Program-made: the position numbers and the translations under genes
The notes under the pieces: model-generated
Seen by the model: the letters and a program-made list of their open reading frames with translations, nothing else
The model's database searches: none
Told to the model about the DNA's origin: nothing
Part shown: positions 51,051 through 61,123 of the stretch, in pieces
Layout: the number at the start of each line of letters is the position of its first letter
Numbering within the stretch: position 1 is the first letter of the stretch
Assembly (NCBI RefSeq): GCF_004791585.1
Contig: NZ_SRUU01000013.1
Coordinates: 115,593-179,592 of the forward strand
Direction: 5' to 3'
DNA: 64,000 nt
DNA from: Mesorhizobium sp. M1C.F.Ca.ET.210.01.1.1
GTDB lineage: Bacteria > Pseudomonadota > Alphaproteobacteria > Rhizobiales > Rhizobiaceae

Positions 51051-52558
51051 TCAAGACCCTGGATCGGCTTCTCGACCACCTGACCATGTATCGGCTGGTT
51101 CTCTACTACCTGATGGCGCTGCTGGGCACCGCTCTCGTCTTGAGCTTCCTGGATCTTGTGCCGCATGATCCGTCTGCACTTGCCCTCGCGACCGGTCTGG
51201 TGCTGGCCGCCTGCTGGATCACCAACAGGGTTTTTGCATACATCTTCGAGGTTCCCGCAAACAGCGAGTCCGTCTACATCACCGCCATGATCCTGGCGCT
51301 TATCCTCGATCCGGTCGCCGCCACCGACTTCAAAGGCATTGGCGCCATGGCATTCGCCTCGGTATGGGCGATCTCCTCGAAATACATTCTCGCCGTCGGC
51401 AGGAAGCATCTGTTCAATCCGGCCGCGCTGGGCGTTGCTTTGGCCGCGTTCTTGCTCGATCGCCCCGCCACATGGTGGGTGGGGGGCAATGTCTGGTTGC
51501 TTCCCTTGGTGCTCTTGGGCGGCATTCTGGTGGTGCGCAAGCTACGCCGGTTCGATCTCGTGGCCACCTTTTTCGGAGTGGCGCTGGCGACGATACTGGC
51601 CACTACCGATCCGTCTCAATATGGCACCGCGCTCGCGGAGACCTTTAGCTCGTCGCCGCTGCTGTTCTTCGCCTTCGTGATGCTGACCGAACCGCTGACG
51701 GCTCCGACAATACGCTGGCCGCGTATCGCCTTTGCCGGCATTGTGGGCTTTCTGTTCGCGCCCAACATCCATATCGGCTCATTCTATTTCACACCCGAGC
51801 TCGCTCTCCTGGTGGGCAACGTCTTCGCCTACGCGGTCAGCCCGAAAGGACGGTTCGTGCTGACCTTGGAACGCATCGAGCAAACCGCCGTCGATAGCTA
51901 CGACTTCATCTTCAGGTCGCAGCGGAAGCTCGCCTTCCAGGCGGGCCAGTACCTCGAGTGGACGCTTGGCCTCGACAGATCCGACAACCGCGGCAACCGG
52001 CGCTATTTCACGGTGGCTTCATCTCCCACCGAGCAATCGGTACGGCTGGGCGTCAAATTCTATCCGAAATCAAGCGCGTTCAAGCAGGCGCTGGGCACCA
52101 TGAGGCCTGGCGGCACTATCCATGCTGCGCAGTTGGCCGGTGATTTTACGCTGCCTTCAGATCCGAAGATCAAGATCGCGTTCCTGGCCGGCGGCATCGG
52201 CATCACGCCATTCCGTTCGATGCTCCAGTATCTCATCGATCGCAACGAATCGCGGCCCATCGTTGTTCTCTACGGAACAGAGAGCCAGGAAGACATCGCT
52301 TATCGACAAGTGCTCGCCTCCGCGAGGCGCGAGCTGGGCATTAGGACGTTTCATGCCGTGGCGAAGGGCGCTGAGCGCGGCCAGTATCCCGGGTACATTG
52401 ACGCCCGCCTGGTGCGCCTGACCATGCCTGACTACCTCGAACGCACCTTCTACATCTCCGGCCCTCAGGCCATGGTCAACGCTTTGCGGAAGAAGTTGCT
52501 GGCCATGGGTGTGCGCCGTTCAAGGATCAAGGTTGACTACTTCCCCGGATTTGCCTGA
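51047..52558 (+). CDS. RnfD/NqrB-like membrane domain fused to ferredoxin-NADP reductase
   Basis: The 503-residue product joins two parts. Residues 1 to about 265 hold eight or so membrane helices with the LFNPAALGVALAAFL motif of RnfD/NqrB proteins. Residues from about 270 to 503 are a ferredoxin-NADP-reductase-type module: FAD-binding AGQYLEWTLGL and RRYFTVASSPTE, and nucleotide-binding FLAGGIGITPFRSMLQYL, ending ERTFYISGPQAMVNALRKKL. Electrons from NAD(P)H could pass via FAD across the membrane to the FMN protein outside. It overlaps apbE by ATGA and is convergent with the sensor kinase gene. Confidence 0.88.
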   Translation: MIKTLDRLLDHLTMYRLVLYYLMALLGTALVLSFLDLVPHDPSALALATGLVLAACWITNRVFAYIFEVPANSESVYITAMILALILDPVAATDFKGIGAMAFASVWAISSKYILAVGRKHLFNPAALGVALAAFLLDRPATWWVGGNVWLLPLVLLGGILVVRKLRRFDLVATFFGVALATILATTDPSQYGTALAETFSSSPLLFFAFVMLTEPLTAPTIRWPRIAFAGIVGFLFAPNIHIGSFYFTPELALLVGNVFAYAVSPKGRFVLTLERIEQTAVDSYDFIFRSQRKLAFQAGQYLEWTLGLDRSDNRGNRRYFTVASSPTEQSVRLGVKFYPKSSAFKQALGTMRPGGTIHAAQLAGDFTLPSDPKIKIAFLAGGIGITPFRSMLQYLIDRNESRPIVVLYGTESQEDIAYRQVLASARRELGIRTFHAVAKGAERGQYPGYIDARLVRLTMPDYLERTFYISGPQAMVNALRKKLLAMGVRRSRIKVDYFPGFA

Positions 52559-52565
52559 GCGCCGC

Positions 52566-53906
52566 TCACCCGTGCCGAGGCAGGTAGATGGTCACCGCCA
52601 GACCGGGGCTGGCGTTGGCCATCGTAAGGCGGCCGCCATAGGCTTCGACGATATCCGAGACGATCGCCAGGCCAAGGCCCCTGCTGCCGCCCTTGCTGTC
52701 GAGTTGGACGCCACGCGACAAAACCGCCTGCCGGTCGGCCTCGGGGATACCCGGCCCATCGTCGACGACGGCGAGAACAACCTCGCCTGCGTTTGCGCAT
52801 GCACCAACCCGCACAAAGGATTTTGCGAAACGCGTCGCGTTTTCCACCAGGTTGCCGAGTATCTCCGATAGGTCTCCTTCGTCGATCGGCGCCATAAAAT
52901 CCTCGGCGGCGTCGATCAGGAATGAGAGCTGCTTGCCTCTTGGCGTGCGTTTGACGACGGCAACCACGCCAGCGGCCACCTCCCGGACACGGCACGCGGC
53001 CCTGCCGGAAACACCAGGTGCCAAGCGGGCACGCGCCAATTCCCGCTCGACATGGCGGCGAATCGCGCCGGCGCTCTTCTCGATTTCGTCGGCAAGCTTG
53101 GTTTCGCCCTTTTCGCGCAAAGTCCGGATATCGGCGGACAGGACTTGCAGCGGCGTCTTGAGGCCATGCGCAAGATCGGTAGCGCGCGAGCGGGCGCGGG
53201 AGAGGGCCTTCTCCTGGGCGTCGAGCAAGCGGTTGATCTCGTCGGCGAGCGGCTGCACTTCGCCCGGCGCTGCCACGTCCAGCCGCGCCGTCCGCTGCGC
53301 AATCACGTCTCTGACGGCGACCCTCAGGCCTTCCAGCGGCGCCAGACCAACAGTGATCTGAATGAAAAACGCCCCCATCAGGGCGAATGCGAGGACCATG
53401 AGCGCCGGTGCGAGATCGCGGACATACTCGCCTACAGACACTTCTACATTGCTATGGTCCTCCGCCACGATGGCCCGAAAGGCACGCCCATCGGCATCGG
53501 TGATCGTGCGCACCACCGCAACCGTGAGTTCATCGCCGGGCCTCTTCAGCTCTTCCGTTCTCAACTCGCCGCTGGCTGCCCGCTCAGGCAGGGTCAGCGT
53601 TGCATCCCAGAGGGATCGCGATCGCACGAGGCTGTGGGTGGCCAAGTCTTCCACCTGCCAGTAGTGGCCGGACAATGGACTGGCGAAGCGCTGGTCAGCC
53701 AGCGTCGACTCGACCGACAAACGGCCGTCGGATGCGAACTTTGTCGCACCGATCAGTTCATTGAGATCGACTGTCAATTCACTGACGACACGCCGCTCGA
53801 CATTCAGCTCAAACAGGTAACGCAGGCCAACACCGGCGATGGCCAGGGCAATGGCGATCGATATGGCTGCCGCCGACCAAAGCCTGAAGCGGATCGAATT
53901 GCCCAT
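52566..53906 (-). CDS. Membrane sensor histidine kinase
   Basis: The 446-residue product has two membrane helices (about 10-30 and 165-190) enclosing a periplasmic sensor of about 135 residues, a HAMP-like stretch, the phosphorylated His247 in DLAHGLKTPLQVL, and ATPase boxes NLVENATRF, VDDGPGIPE and SRGLGLAIV. It is of the PhoQ/FeuQ-like type. It is coupled to the response regulator gene by a one-base overlap and forms an operon with the PepSY gene. Periplasmic signal unknown; the small PepSY protein is a candidate modulator. Confidence 0.92.
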   Translation of the reverse strand: MGNSIRFRLWSAAAISIAIALAIAGVGLRYLFELNVERRVVSELTVDLNELIGATKFASDGRLSVESTLADQRFASPLSGHYWQVEDLATHSLVRSRSLWDATLTLPERAASGELRTEELKRPGDELTVAVVRTITDADGRAFRAIVAEDHSNVEVSVGEYVRDLAPALMVLAFALMGAFFIQITVGLAPLEGLRVAVRDVIAQRTARLDVAAPGEVQPLADEINRLLDAQEKALSRARSRATDLAHGLKTPLQVLSADIRTLREKGETKLADEIEKSAGAIRRHVERELARARLAPGVSGRAACRVREVAAGVVAVVKRTPRGKQLSFLIDAAEDFMAPIDEGDLSEILGNLVENATRFAKSFVRVGACANAGEVVLAVVDDGPGIPEADRQAVLSRGVQLDSKGGSRGLGLAIVSDIVEAYGGRLTMANASPGLAVTIYLPRHG

Positions 53907-54571
53907 CAGCCGGGTCCATCAGGCACGACGTATCCGAACCCGCGTCGTGTCTCGATGACATCGTTGCCAAGTTTCCGCCGCAGACGCGCAACGATGACCT
54001 CGATCGTGTTCGGATCGCGTTCGTTGCCGGAGCTATAGAGATGTTCGGCAAGCTCGGTTGGCGCGACCACCCGGCCAGCATGATGCATCAGGAACGCCAG
54101 AAGCCGATATTCCAGCGGCGAAAGCGCTACGGGAGCGCCGCGGAGCGAGATGCGCATCTGGCGTGTGTCGAGCAGCAAAGGGCCTGATCTCAGAATCGGT
54201 GCCGCCTGCCCGCTCGACCGGCGCAAAATAGCGCGCAGTCGCGCCAGCAGCTCCTCCATCTCGAAAGGTTTCGGAAGGTAGTCGTCGGCGCCGGCGTTGA
54301 TGCCTTCGACGCGCTCCGTCCACAGCCCCCTCGCCGTCAGGATCAGGACTGGAAAGCGGCGGGCATTGGCGCGCCAGCGCTTCAACACCGTGAGGCCATC
54401 GAGCTTAGGCAATCCCAGATCGAGGATTGCTGCATCGTAGTCCTCTACATCGCCTGCGAACCAGGCCGCATCGCCGTCGCCAACAATATCGACAGCCATG
54501 CCAGATGCCTTGAGGACCGCCGCGATGTCGGCCGCAATGCGCGGTTCGTCTTCGGCCAGGAGGATTTTCAT
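53906..54571 (-). CDS. OmpR-family response regulator
   Basis: The 221-residue product has a receiver domain (MKILLAEDEPRIAADIAAVL, acceptor Asp51 in AILDLGLPKLDG, TARG, Lys in YLPKPF) and a winged-helix DNA-binding domain (ALSPLEYRLLAFLMHHAGRVV and RDPNTIEVIVARLRRKLG). It is the partner of the adjacent kinase and probably binds the GCTGACA-type palindromes at 49446 and 54924. It overlaps the PepSY gene by four bases. Confidence 0.92.
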   Translation of the reverse strand: MKILLAEDEPRIAADIAAVLKASGMAVDIVGDGDAAWFAGDVEDYDAAILDLGLPKLDGLTVLKRWRANARRFPVLILTARGLWTERVEGINAGADDYLPKPFEMEELLARLRAILRRSSGQAAPILRSGPLLLDTRQMRISLRGAPVALSPLEYRLLAFLMHHAGRVVAPTELAEHLYSSGNERDPNTIEVIVARLRRKLGNDVIETRRGFGYVVPDGPG

Positions 54572-54906
54572 CTGCCGTCGCCCTCGCCGCCCAAAACGGC
54601 GCCGGCGCCGGCGTCGACATCAACGATCCTGCGGCGACCATCAGCAGCGACCACCTGAACCCGATAGACCCACTTTCCTCCCACGCGAATGAGATCTACA
54701 GCTACGATATCGCCTGGAGCCTTCGCGCGGACGACGCTTAGAATATCGGCAAGGCCCTCGATCTCGCCGCGTTCATAAAGATCGCGAGCGCGGTCGTGGT
54801 CGTCGTCTTGTGCCCGAGCGGCAAATGGCGTGGCCCAGATAAGTCCTGCCATGCCCAGAGCTGCCAGGCGCGCTAACGCGGTTCTCATCGAAAAGAGATG
54901 TCGCAT
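54568..54906 (-). CDS. Small periplasmic PepSY-domain protein
   Basis: The 112-residue product has a signal peptide (MRTALARLAALGMAGLIWATPFAARA) and one PepSY domain (DRARDLYERGEIEGLADILSVVRAKAPGDIVAVDLIRVGGKWVYRVQVVAADG). Single PepSY proteins next to two-component systems are thought to act as periplasmic modulators. Start may be the ATG at 54906 or that at 54888, both giving an intact signal. It is first in the operon PepSY-regulator-kinase, divergent from the small secreted protein gene. Confidence 0.85.
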   Translation of the reverse strand: MRHLFSMRTALARLAALGMAGLIWATPFAARAQDDDHDRARDLYERGEIEGLADILSVVRAKAPGDIVAVDLIRVGGKWVYRVQVVAADGRRRIVDVDAGAGAVLGGEGDGR

Positions 54907-54923
54907 TGGGAAGCTTTCAAAGC

Positions 54924-54942
54924 GCTGACAATCGTTGTCAGC
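54924..54942. promoter_or_regulatory. Palindrome in the PepSY / secreted-protein divergent promoter
   Basis: GCTGACAA-TCG-TTGTCAGC, eight-base arms with a three-base spacer. It lies 17 bases upstream of the PepSY start and 70 bases upstream of the gene at 55013. The half-sites recur at 49446-49465. Confidence 0.6.
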
Positions 54943-55012
54943 CGACGGCAAGCAACAGGTGTCTATCAAGAACCATCGCGCCCGATGATGGGCGCGCAGA
55001 GAAGGATACATC

Positions 55013-55276
55013 ATGCGCAACTTTCCGGTTTTGCTTGTCGCCCTTGCAGGTCTCATAGCTCTTGTCATACCCGCCACCGCTGAATCCAGCCATGGATCGT
55101 GCGCCCCCTCCGCCACTGCTTCCGATACAATCGACCTTGAGGCTATCCCCATGATGAACACCGTTGGTTCCAAGGCGGTCAAAGCGGTCGGCGACGACGA
55201 GTGCATCGGCAACAAATCCGCATCGGGCACTCGCACCCATCAGGAAGACGAAGAATTCGGCGATAGCGACGATTGA
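55013..55276 (+). CDS. Small secreted acidic protein, unrecognised
   Basis: The 87-residue product has a clear signal peptide (MRNFPVLLVALAGLIALVIPATA) followed by about 63 residues with two cysteines (GSCAPS and DDECIG) that could form a disulfide, and an acidic tail (HQEDEEFGDSDD). AGAAGGATACATC precedes the ATG. The palindrome at 54924 lies between it and the PepSY operon. A small periplasmic regulator of a kinase, as FeuN is for FeuQ in Sinorhizobium, is one possibility; metal binding by the tail is another. No family was recognised. Confidence 0.65.
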   Translation: MRNFPVLLVALAGLIALVIPATAESSHGSCAPSATASDTIDLEAIPMMNTVGSKAVKAVGDDECIGNKSASGTRTHQEDEEFGDSDD

Positions 55277-55332
55277 CAGACGACTAGGTATCGAACGGCT
55301 GCCACCCTCACTATTCCCGGAGAAAATTTACA

Positions 55333-55800
55333 ATGCCTGCAATCCAGCATGTCCATCCGATCCTGGTTCACTTCCCTATTGTGCTCATCTACACACTTGC
55401 GGTCATCGATCTCATCGCGCTCGCCAAAAGCAATGCCGTAACCATGCGTTCGAGCGTCGGGACGATTTCCACCTTTGTTGCCGTTACCGCGGGATTGTTC
55501 GCCGTCGGCACCTGGTTCTTCGGAGGCATGGCCCTCGACCACGCCGAGGCCGCCGGTTTCAGCAGCGAAGTAGCGGAGATACATGAGAGCTTGGGCACTA
55601 TCAGCGCCGCCACCTTTCTGGGCTGGGGTCTCATTCGACTCGCGTTGTGGGCGCGAAATCGCGAATTGGGCACATTGGCTCTCGCCATACCCGCTGTAGA
55701 AATAGCCGGCGCGGCCCTGGTGACCGTAACGGCCTACTATGGTGGGCAGCTTGTTTATGACCTTGGCGTGAACGTGACCAAGGCCGCTGTTGGGGGTTGA
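55333..55800 (+). CDS. DUF2231 membrane protein
   Basis: The 155-residue product has four membrane helices and the family start HVHPILVHFPIVLIYTLAVIDLIAL. A conserved His pair (HPILVHFP) and a later Glu-x-His (EIHESLGTIS) suggest a haem or metal site. Function unknown; relatives are found near cytochromes and redox proteins. It follows the small secreted gene by 56 bases on the same strand. Confidence 0.85.
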   Translation: MPAIQHVHPILVHFPIVLIYTLAVIDLIALAKSNAVTMRSSVGTISTFVAVTAGLFAVGTWFFGGMALDHAEAAGFSSEVAEIHESLGTISAATFLGWGLIRLALWARNRELGTLALAIPAVEIAGAALVTVTAYYGGQLVYDLGVNVTKAAVGG

Positions 55801-55875
55801 CACCAGGTCGTTCGCCCACCTCCTCGCGTACCGGACTTCTACATCGATGCGAGCGATTGCGCCCGGCTGGTCTAG

Positions 55876-58506
55876 CTAGAGCGCCGGGCCGATTTGCTTT
55901 GCGGGCCTCCTCTCAAGTGGTCTCATCGCATTTCGCCTGCGCTTGCCCCGGCCACCATGATCAAAAAGCCAGATTTTGGTGACCTCCGACACCAGGACAT
56001 ACAGCACCGTGATCGCCAGCAGGCCAGCGAGTACAGGTCCCGCGAGGGGAACGAAACCGAACCACCCGGCGAAGGGCGCGAACGGTATGGCCAGGGTAAT
56101 GGCTCCGATGCCCACGGTGAGACCCGCGAGCAAATGGCTGGGACGGCTGCGCCATAACTTCTTGTGCGTGCGCACGACGAGCACGATGGCGAGTTCGGTG
56201 AGCACGGATTCTATGAACCATGCGGTCTGAAACGTCGCTGCCGTGGCATGCACGATAAGGAGAAGGAATGCAAAGGTCGCGAAGTCGAAAAGCGAGCTCA
56301 CCAGCCCAAAGCTCACCATGAATCGTCTGACGAAACGGATGTCCCAGTGCCGCGGCCTGCGCAACTGATCGGCATCGACGTTGTCGCCCGCGATCGCAAA
56401 CGCCGGGACATCGGAAAGGAAGTTGTTCAGCAGGATCTGCTTGGCCAGCAGCGGCAGGAAAGGCAGATATAGCGAAGCGGCGGCCATGCTGATCATGTTG
56501 CCGAAATTGGCGCTGGTCGTGATGGAAATGTATTTCATCGTGTTGGCGAACGTCTTGCGGCCATCATCGACGCCCCGCACCAATATGCCCAGATCCCGCT
56601 TGAGCAGGATGATGTCCGCGGCCTCTCGAGCCACATCGACAGCCCTGTCGACCGAGATGCCGATATCGGCTTCATGCAGCGCCGGCGCGTCGTTGATGCC
56701 GTCGCCGAGATAGCCGACGACGTGGCCGCTGCGGCGGAGCGCCTCGACGATGCGTTCCTTCTGGTTCGGATCGATCTCGACGAAGAGATCGGTATTGCGG
56801 ACATTGGCGAGAAGGCCGTTCTTCGTCAGCTTCGATAGATCCTGGCCCGTCATGATCCTGTCGGGCCGCAGGCCTACAGCCTCGGCCAGATGCGCGGCGA
56901 CATAGCGGTTGTCGCCAGAAATGACCTTTACTCCGATGCCGCGATCGGCAAGGGCTGAAAGTGTTTCGCGCACACCTTCCTTTGGCGGATCAAGAAACAG
57001 CAGGAACCCGGCGAACACCATCGCGGTTTCGTCGTCCCGGCCAAAGCTTGCATTGTTCTGGAACCGCCGGGTCGCCAAGCCGAGAACGCGATACCCTTGC
57101 GCGCTCCAGCGCCTGAATCTCTCGTCGATCGCCTGGCGCTCTTCAGAGCCGAGGGATTTCAAGCCGTTTGCACCCTGCATGAAGGTGCACGCATCGAGAA
57201 CGTTCTGGACGGCCCCCTTGGTGATGAGGATCCGGTCGCCCATTCCTTCCCGCACGGCGACCGACAACCGCTTGCGAACGAAATCGTACGGGATCTCGTC
57301 GATCTTGGTGAAACCCGACAGATCCTCTTGTCCGGGCAGCGCATTCGCTATCGATTCGTCCAGGGGATTCTTCAGCCCGGTTTGCAGAATGGCGTTCAGC
57401 CGCGCCCAGAGCAGAACCTCCTTTGAAGCATTGCCCTCGACGTCGAACGATCCATCGAGGTGGATAACGCCCTCCGTCAACGTTCCTGTCTTGTCCGTGC
57501 AAAGCAGGTCCATGCTGCCTAGGTTCTCGATTGCATCGAGACGGCGCACGATGACGCCGCTGGCGGCCATTGTCCGCGCACCCCTTGCCAGGGTGACGCT
57601 GATGATGGCGGGAAGCAGTTCGGGCGTCAGGCCAACGGCAAGCGCAAGCGAAAACAGCAGCGACTCGATCAAAGGCCGGTCGAACATCATATTGGCGAAG
57701 AACACCATGATAACGATCGCAAACATGATCTCCGTCATCAGATATCCGAACATCCTGATGCCGTGGGCGAATTCGGTCTCCGGGATCCGTCGCTCCAAGG
57801 CCTCTGCGATCGACGCGAACTCGGTTTGCGGACCCGTGGCGACTGCAAGCACCTTCGCCGTTCCGCTGCGAACCGAAGTGCCGGTGAACACGGCATTGGT
57901 GCGCTGTGCGATGCTGGCTTCGGGCGCGGTGCGGCCGGCGGATTTCACGACAGGAAAGGTCTCGCCGGTCAGCACAGATTCGCTGACATTGAAATCCCGC
58001 GACTCCAGGATCACGCCGTCGACCGGAATGAGATTGCCGGCCGACAGGCAGACCACGTCGCCAGGAACGATGTCCTCGACGTCGATCATGCGTTCAAAAC
58101 CATCCCTCAGGACGGTCGCCTTGCGGGAGATGCGCTCTTGCAGCGCCTCCATCGCGCGAGAGGCTCCATATTCCTGAGTGAAGCTGAGGATGCAGCTGGC
58201 CAGCACGATCGCGCCGATGATCGCTGCTTCATGGCCCTCGCCGACGAATCCCGAAACGGCAGCGGCAAAGACAAGGATCAGAACCAGCGGACTGCGAAAT
58301 TGGCGGACAAAGACTGCCATCGCCGATCCGCCGGACCCCAGTGTCAGCGCGTTTCGACCGAATTTGGCGCGCCGGCTGGCGGCCTTAAGGCTCGAAAGAC
58401 CAGAGGCGGACGTCACCAGTTGCCCGATCAACTGGTCTGTTGCGAGCGCCCAGTAGGCGTGCTCGGCAAAACCGGGAGAGCGGCCGATCGACTGTTCGTG
58501 TGCCAT
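55876..58506 (-). CDS. mgtA: Mg2+-importing P-type ATPase
   Basis: The 876-residue product is a type III P-ATPase: N-terminal cytoplasmic region ([24 protein letters not shown]), [12 protein letters not shown], the helix-4 run [28 protein letters not shown], and [19 protein letters not shown], with C-terminal helices including [17 protein letters not shown]. These motifs are those of MgtA/MgtB, which take Mg2+ up. The ATG at 58506 is chosen by family length; its ribosome binding site is poor. It follows the universal stress protein gene by 52 bases on the same strand and may share its Fnr/FixK-type promoter. Confidence 0.93.
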   Translation of the reverse strand: MAHEQSIGRSPGFAEHAYWALATDQLIGQLVTSASGLSSLKAASRRAKFGRNALTLGSGGSAMAVFVRQFRSPLVLILVFAAAVSGFVGEGHEAAIIGAIVLASCILSFTQEYGASRAMEALQERISRKATVLRDGFERMIDVEDIVPGDVVCLSAGNLIPVDGVILESRDFNVSESVLTGETFPVVKSAGRTAPEASIAQRTNAVFTGTSVRSGTAKVLAVATGPQTEFASIAEALERRIPETEFAHGIRMFGYLMTEIMFAIVIMVFFANMMFDRPLIESLLFSLALAVGLTPELLPAIISVTLARGARTMAASGVIVRRLDAIENLGSMDLLCTDKTGTLTEGVIHLDGSFDVEGNASKEVLLWARLNAILQTGLKNPLDESIANALPGQEDLSGFTKIDEIPYDFVRKRLSVAVREGMGDRILITKGAVQNVLDACTFMQGANGLKSLGSEERQAIDERFRRWSAQGYRVLGLATRRFQNNASFGRDDETAMVFAGFLLFLDPPKEGVRETLSALADRGIGVKVISGDNRYVAAHLAEAVGLRPDRIMTGQDLSKLTKNGLLANVRNTDLFVEIDPNQKERIVEALRRSGHVVGYLGDGINDAPALHEADIGISVDRAVDVAREAADIILLKRDLGILVRGVDDGRKTFANTMKYISITTSANFGNMISMAAASLYLPFLPLLAKQILLNNFLSDVPAFAIAGDNVDADQLRRPRHWDIRFVRRFMVSFGLVSSLFDFATFAFLLLIVHATAATFQTAWFIESVLTELAIVLVVRTHKKLWRSRPSHLLAGLTVGIGAITLAIPFAPFAGWFGFVPLAGPVLAGLLAITVLYVLVSEVTKIWLFDHGGRGKRRRNAMRPLERRPAKQIGPAL

Positions 58507-58558
58507 GGTTGTCGGCCGGTTCGTGTCGTCTGACGTTCCTGCCACCACGGCCGGCCCG

Positions 58559-59368
58559 TCAGTTCGACAGGAGACGATTGATGTCAGCTTGGCCAATCAG
58601 CGAGCGCGTGACGCCGCCGAAGGCCCATTCCCTCAGCCGGCTGTGGCCGTAGGCCCCCGAAACGATCAGATCGGCGTGGATCGAGCGCGCAAACGCCACC
58701 AGCCTGTCACCGTCTGCTTCGCCGGCGATCACTTCGGTACGCGCCATGATGCCATGCTGCTCCAGATACACCGCGACATCGGCGAGGCTGTTTCGAACAT
58801 CTCCGCCGGAGTCGGCTTCCATCGTGGCGACGACCACCTGGTTGGCCTTGGCCAGGAGAGGCAAGGAGTCGGACAAGGCCCTTCGGGCTTCCCTGCCGTC
58901 CTTCCAGGCCACAAGGACAGTCTTCCCGAGGAGGTGTTCGGCGTTGGCCGCGGCGACCAGCACCGGGCGACCGGCGCCGAGCACAAGGCTTCCGATATCG
59001 ACGGCGCGGAAGACATCCTCCCCGCCATCGGCGGTCACGATAAGATCGGCCGAACGGGCGACCAGGCCCAAAGCACGGGTCGGACCGCTGATATACTGCG
59101 TCCATTCGCTGCTGATCGAGGCCGGAACAAGCTTCTCGAAAATGTCGCGCAGTTCGGCGAGGCGCTTCTCGATCTCAAGGCGCTGGATCTGCATGACCTC
59201 GCCTTCGTAGACGAGGCCTTCTCCCGTGGCCACCAGGGGCGGAACGTCCGCGGCGGCCAGGCCGACGAGATGGGCATCGAAGCGCTGCGCCAGCTCCGCC
59301 GCCAGCTTTACGATCGGCGCGGGATCTGCATCAACGGCCAGGTTGACGACTATCGTCTTGTAGGACAT
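58559..59368 (-). CDS. Tandem universal stress protein (UspA family)
   Basis: The 269-residue product has two Usp domains; the second ends [25 protein letters not shown], the ATP-binding signature. It resembles the Usp protein at 11142 in its last motif. A Fnr/FixK-type box lies about 68 bases upstream, giving a leader of about 27 bases. It is the first gene of a pair with mgtA and is divergent from fixL. Confidence 0.9.
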   Translation of the reverse strand: MSYKTIVVNLAVDADPAPIVKLAAELAQRFDAHLVGLAAADVPPLVATGEGLVYEGEVMQIQRLEIEKRLAELRDIFEKLVPASISSEWTQYISGPTRALGLVARSADLIVTADGGEDVFRAVDIGSLVLGAGRPVLVAAANAEHLLGKTVLVAWKDGREARRALSDSLPLLAKANQVVVATMEADSGGDVRNSLADVAVYLEQHGIMARTEVIAGEADGDRLVAFARSIHADLIVSGAYGHSRLREWAFGGVTRSLIGQADINRLLSN

Positions 59369-59429
59369 GCGGAGACCTCGATCGGAACGCGGAATGCTTC
59401 GTCATTCGCATCCCGTAGAGCGCATCGCC

Positions 59430-59443
59430 TTGATATCGGTCAA
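59430..59443 (-). promoter_or_regulatory. Fnr/FixK-type box between the stress protein gene and fixL
   Basis: TTGAT-ATCG-GTCAA, one mismatch. Spacing suits the minus-strand gene. Toward fixL the predicted start falls at the first ATG (59477), so an effect on fixL would require a later start. Confidence 0.72.
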
Positions 59444-59476
59444 AATCATCGCAGCGGTCGTTTGGCGAGCGGAGAG

Positions 59477-61123
59477 ATGAATGCTAGATCAGAGGCCGCT
59501 GCCGCTCTCCAAGCCCAGGGATCGCATGTGAGCAAAAAGGGAGAAATGTCGTCCGAAGCCATCGCCGCAGCGCCTCCGGTATCCGGCGGCGGAATGCGGC
59601 GCGACCACTTGCCGGAGCCCGAGCTTCTCGCGCTGATGTTCGGGCAGGCTCCAGGCTTCATGACCGTGCTTAGCGAGCCAGACCACGTTTTCCAGCTGAC
59701 CAATGCAGCCTATCAACGGCTGATCGGCCAGCGGCAGGTCATCGGCAAGTCGGTTCGCGAGGCCTTGCCCGAGCTTGAGGGCCAGGGATTCTTTGAACTG
59801 CTCGATCGTGTCGCCGAAACCGGCGAGCCTTATATTGGACGCAACGTCAAAGTCGTCCTCCGGGATACCGAAACCGGCATCGCGGAAGAGCGCATACTGG
59901 ATTTCGTCTATCAGCCCATCAGGGCCAAAGATGGCCACACCACCGCGATCTTTGTTCAGGGCACAGACGTCAGCGACCTGTCCTTCGCCAACGCCGCGCT
60001 GCAGTTGCGTGAGGACCACTTGCGTTCGATCCTGGCGACCGTGCCCGATGCGATGATCGTCATCGACGAAAGCGGCCATATCCAATCCTTCAGCGCGGCA
60101 GCCGAGACGTTGTTTGGCTACAAGGCCAGCGAAGTCATCGGCCAAAACGTGAAGTTGCTGATGCCCTCGCCGTACCGCGAAGAGCATGACGCCTACATGC
60201 AGCGATATCTGAGGACAGGCGAACGCCGCATCATCGGGTTGGGCCGCACGGTTACCGGGAAGCGCAAGGACGGATCGACCTTTCCGATGGAACTCGCGGT
60301 CGGCGAGATGCATCCAGGGACGGGCCGCTTCTTCACCGGCTTCTGCCGCGACCTGACGGAGCGCCACAGAACGGAAGCCAGGATGCAGGAGCAGCAGCAG
60401 GAGCTGCTGCATATGGCGCGATTTACCGCGCTCGGCGAAATGGCCTCGACACTGGCCCATGAGATAAACCAGCCGCTAACGGCCATCACGAACTACCTCA
60501 AGGGCAGCCGCCGTCTTCTTGAGAAAAGCAAGGACGAGAATGCCGCCATGTTGCAGGAGGCCGTCGAAAAGGCTGCCGAGCAGGCCCTGCGCGCTGGCGA
60601 CGTCATCCGTCGTCTCAGGGATTTTGTCTCCAGGGGCGAAAGCGAGCGTCAGGTCGAACGTCTGCCCACGCTTATCGAGGACGCCTCGTCGCTCGCCTTG
60701 GTTGGCGCCAGGGAAGCCGACGTGCGCGTCAGTTACGAGCTCGATCCGGCGGCCGAGCTGGTTTTGACCGATCGAATCCAGATTGAGCAGGTATTGCTGA
60801 ACCTGATGAGAAATGCCGTGGAGGCCATGCAGGGCGCGCCCCGGCGGGAATTGCGTGTCGTTGCCGCGGCACGGCACGATGGAATGGTGGAAGTCGGCGT
60901 GATCGACACTGGCCCGGGCCTGGCGCCTGAGGTTTCGGCCCAGTTGTTCCAGCCTTTCGTCACCACCAAGAAGCAGGGAATGGGGGTTGGCCTGTCCATT
61001 TGTCGCACTATCGTGGAGTCGCACGGTGGTCATATTTGGGCGGAATCAATGCCCGGCGGGGGAACCGCATTTCGGTTCACTTTGCGCGCCGTAGAGAAGG
61101 ACGAGGTTGCCCGTGGCCAGTGA
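59477..61123 (+). CDS. fixL: Oxygen sensor kinase FixL
   Basis: The 548-residue product has two PAS domains and a kinase. The second PAS (residues about 180-300: [50 protein letters not shown]) carries the haem-binding His237 and the following [10 protein letters not shown] with the oxygen-contacting Arg, as in rhizobial FixL. The kinase has His328 ([11 protein letters not shown]) and ATPase boxes [10 protein letters not shown] and [12 protein letters not shown]. No membrane helices were seen, as in Bradyrhizobium-type soluble FixL. Oxygen bound to haem shuts off kinase activity. The start is uncertain; an in-frame ATG near 59546 would remove the first 23 residues. It overlaps fixJ. Confidence 0.92.
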   Translation: MNARSEAAAALQAQGSHVSKKGEMSSEAIAAAPPVSGGGMRRDHLPEPELLALMFGQAPGFMTVLSEPDHVFQLTNAAYQRLIGQRQVIGKSVREALPELEGQGFFELLDRVAETGEPYIGRNVKVVLRDTETGIAEERILDFVYQPIRAKDGHTTAIFVQGTDVSDLSFANAALQLREDHLRSILATVPDAMIVIDESGHIQSFSAAAETLFGYKASEVIGQNVKLLMPSPYREEHDAYMQRYLRTGERRIIGLGRTVTGKRKDGSTFPMELAVGEMHPGTGRFFTGFCRDLTERHRTEARMQEQQQELLHMARFTALGEMASTLAHEINQPLTAITNYLKGSRRLLEKSKDENAAMLQEAVEKAAEQALRAGDVIRRLRDFVSRGESERQVERLPTLIEDASSLALVGAREADVRVSYELDPAAELVLTDRIQIEQVLLNLMRNAVEAMQGAPRRELRVVAAARHDGMVEVGVIDTGPGLAPEVSAQLFQPFVTTKKQGMGVGLSICRTIVESHGGHIWAESMPGGGTAFRFTLRAVEKDEVARGQ

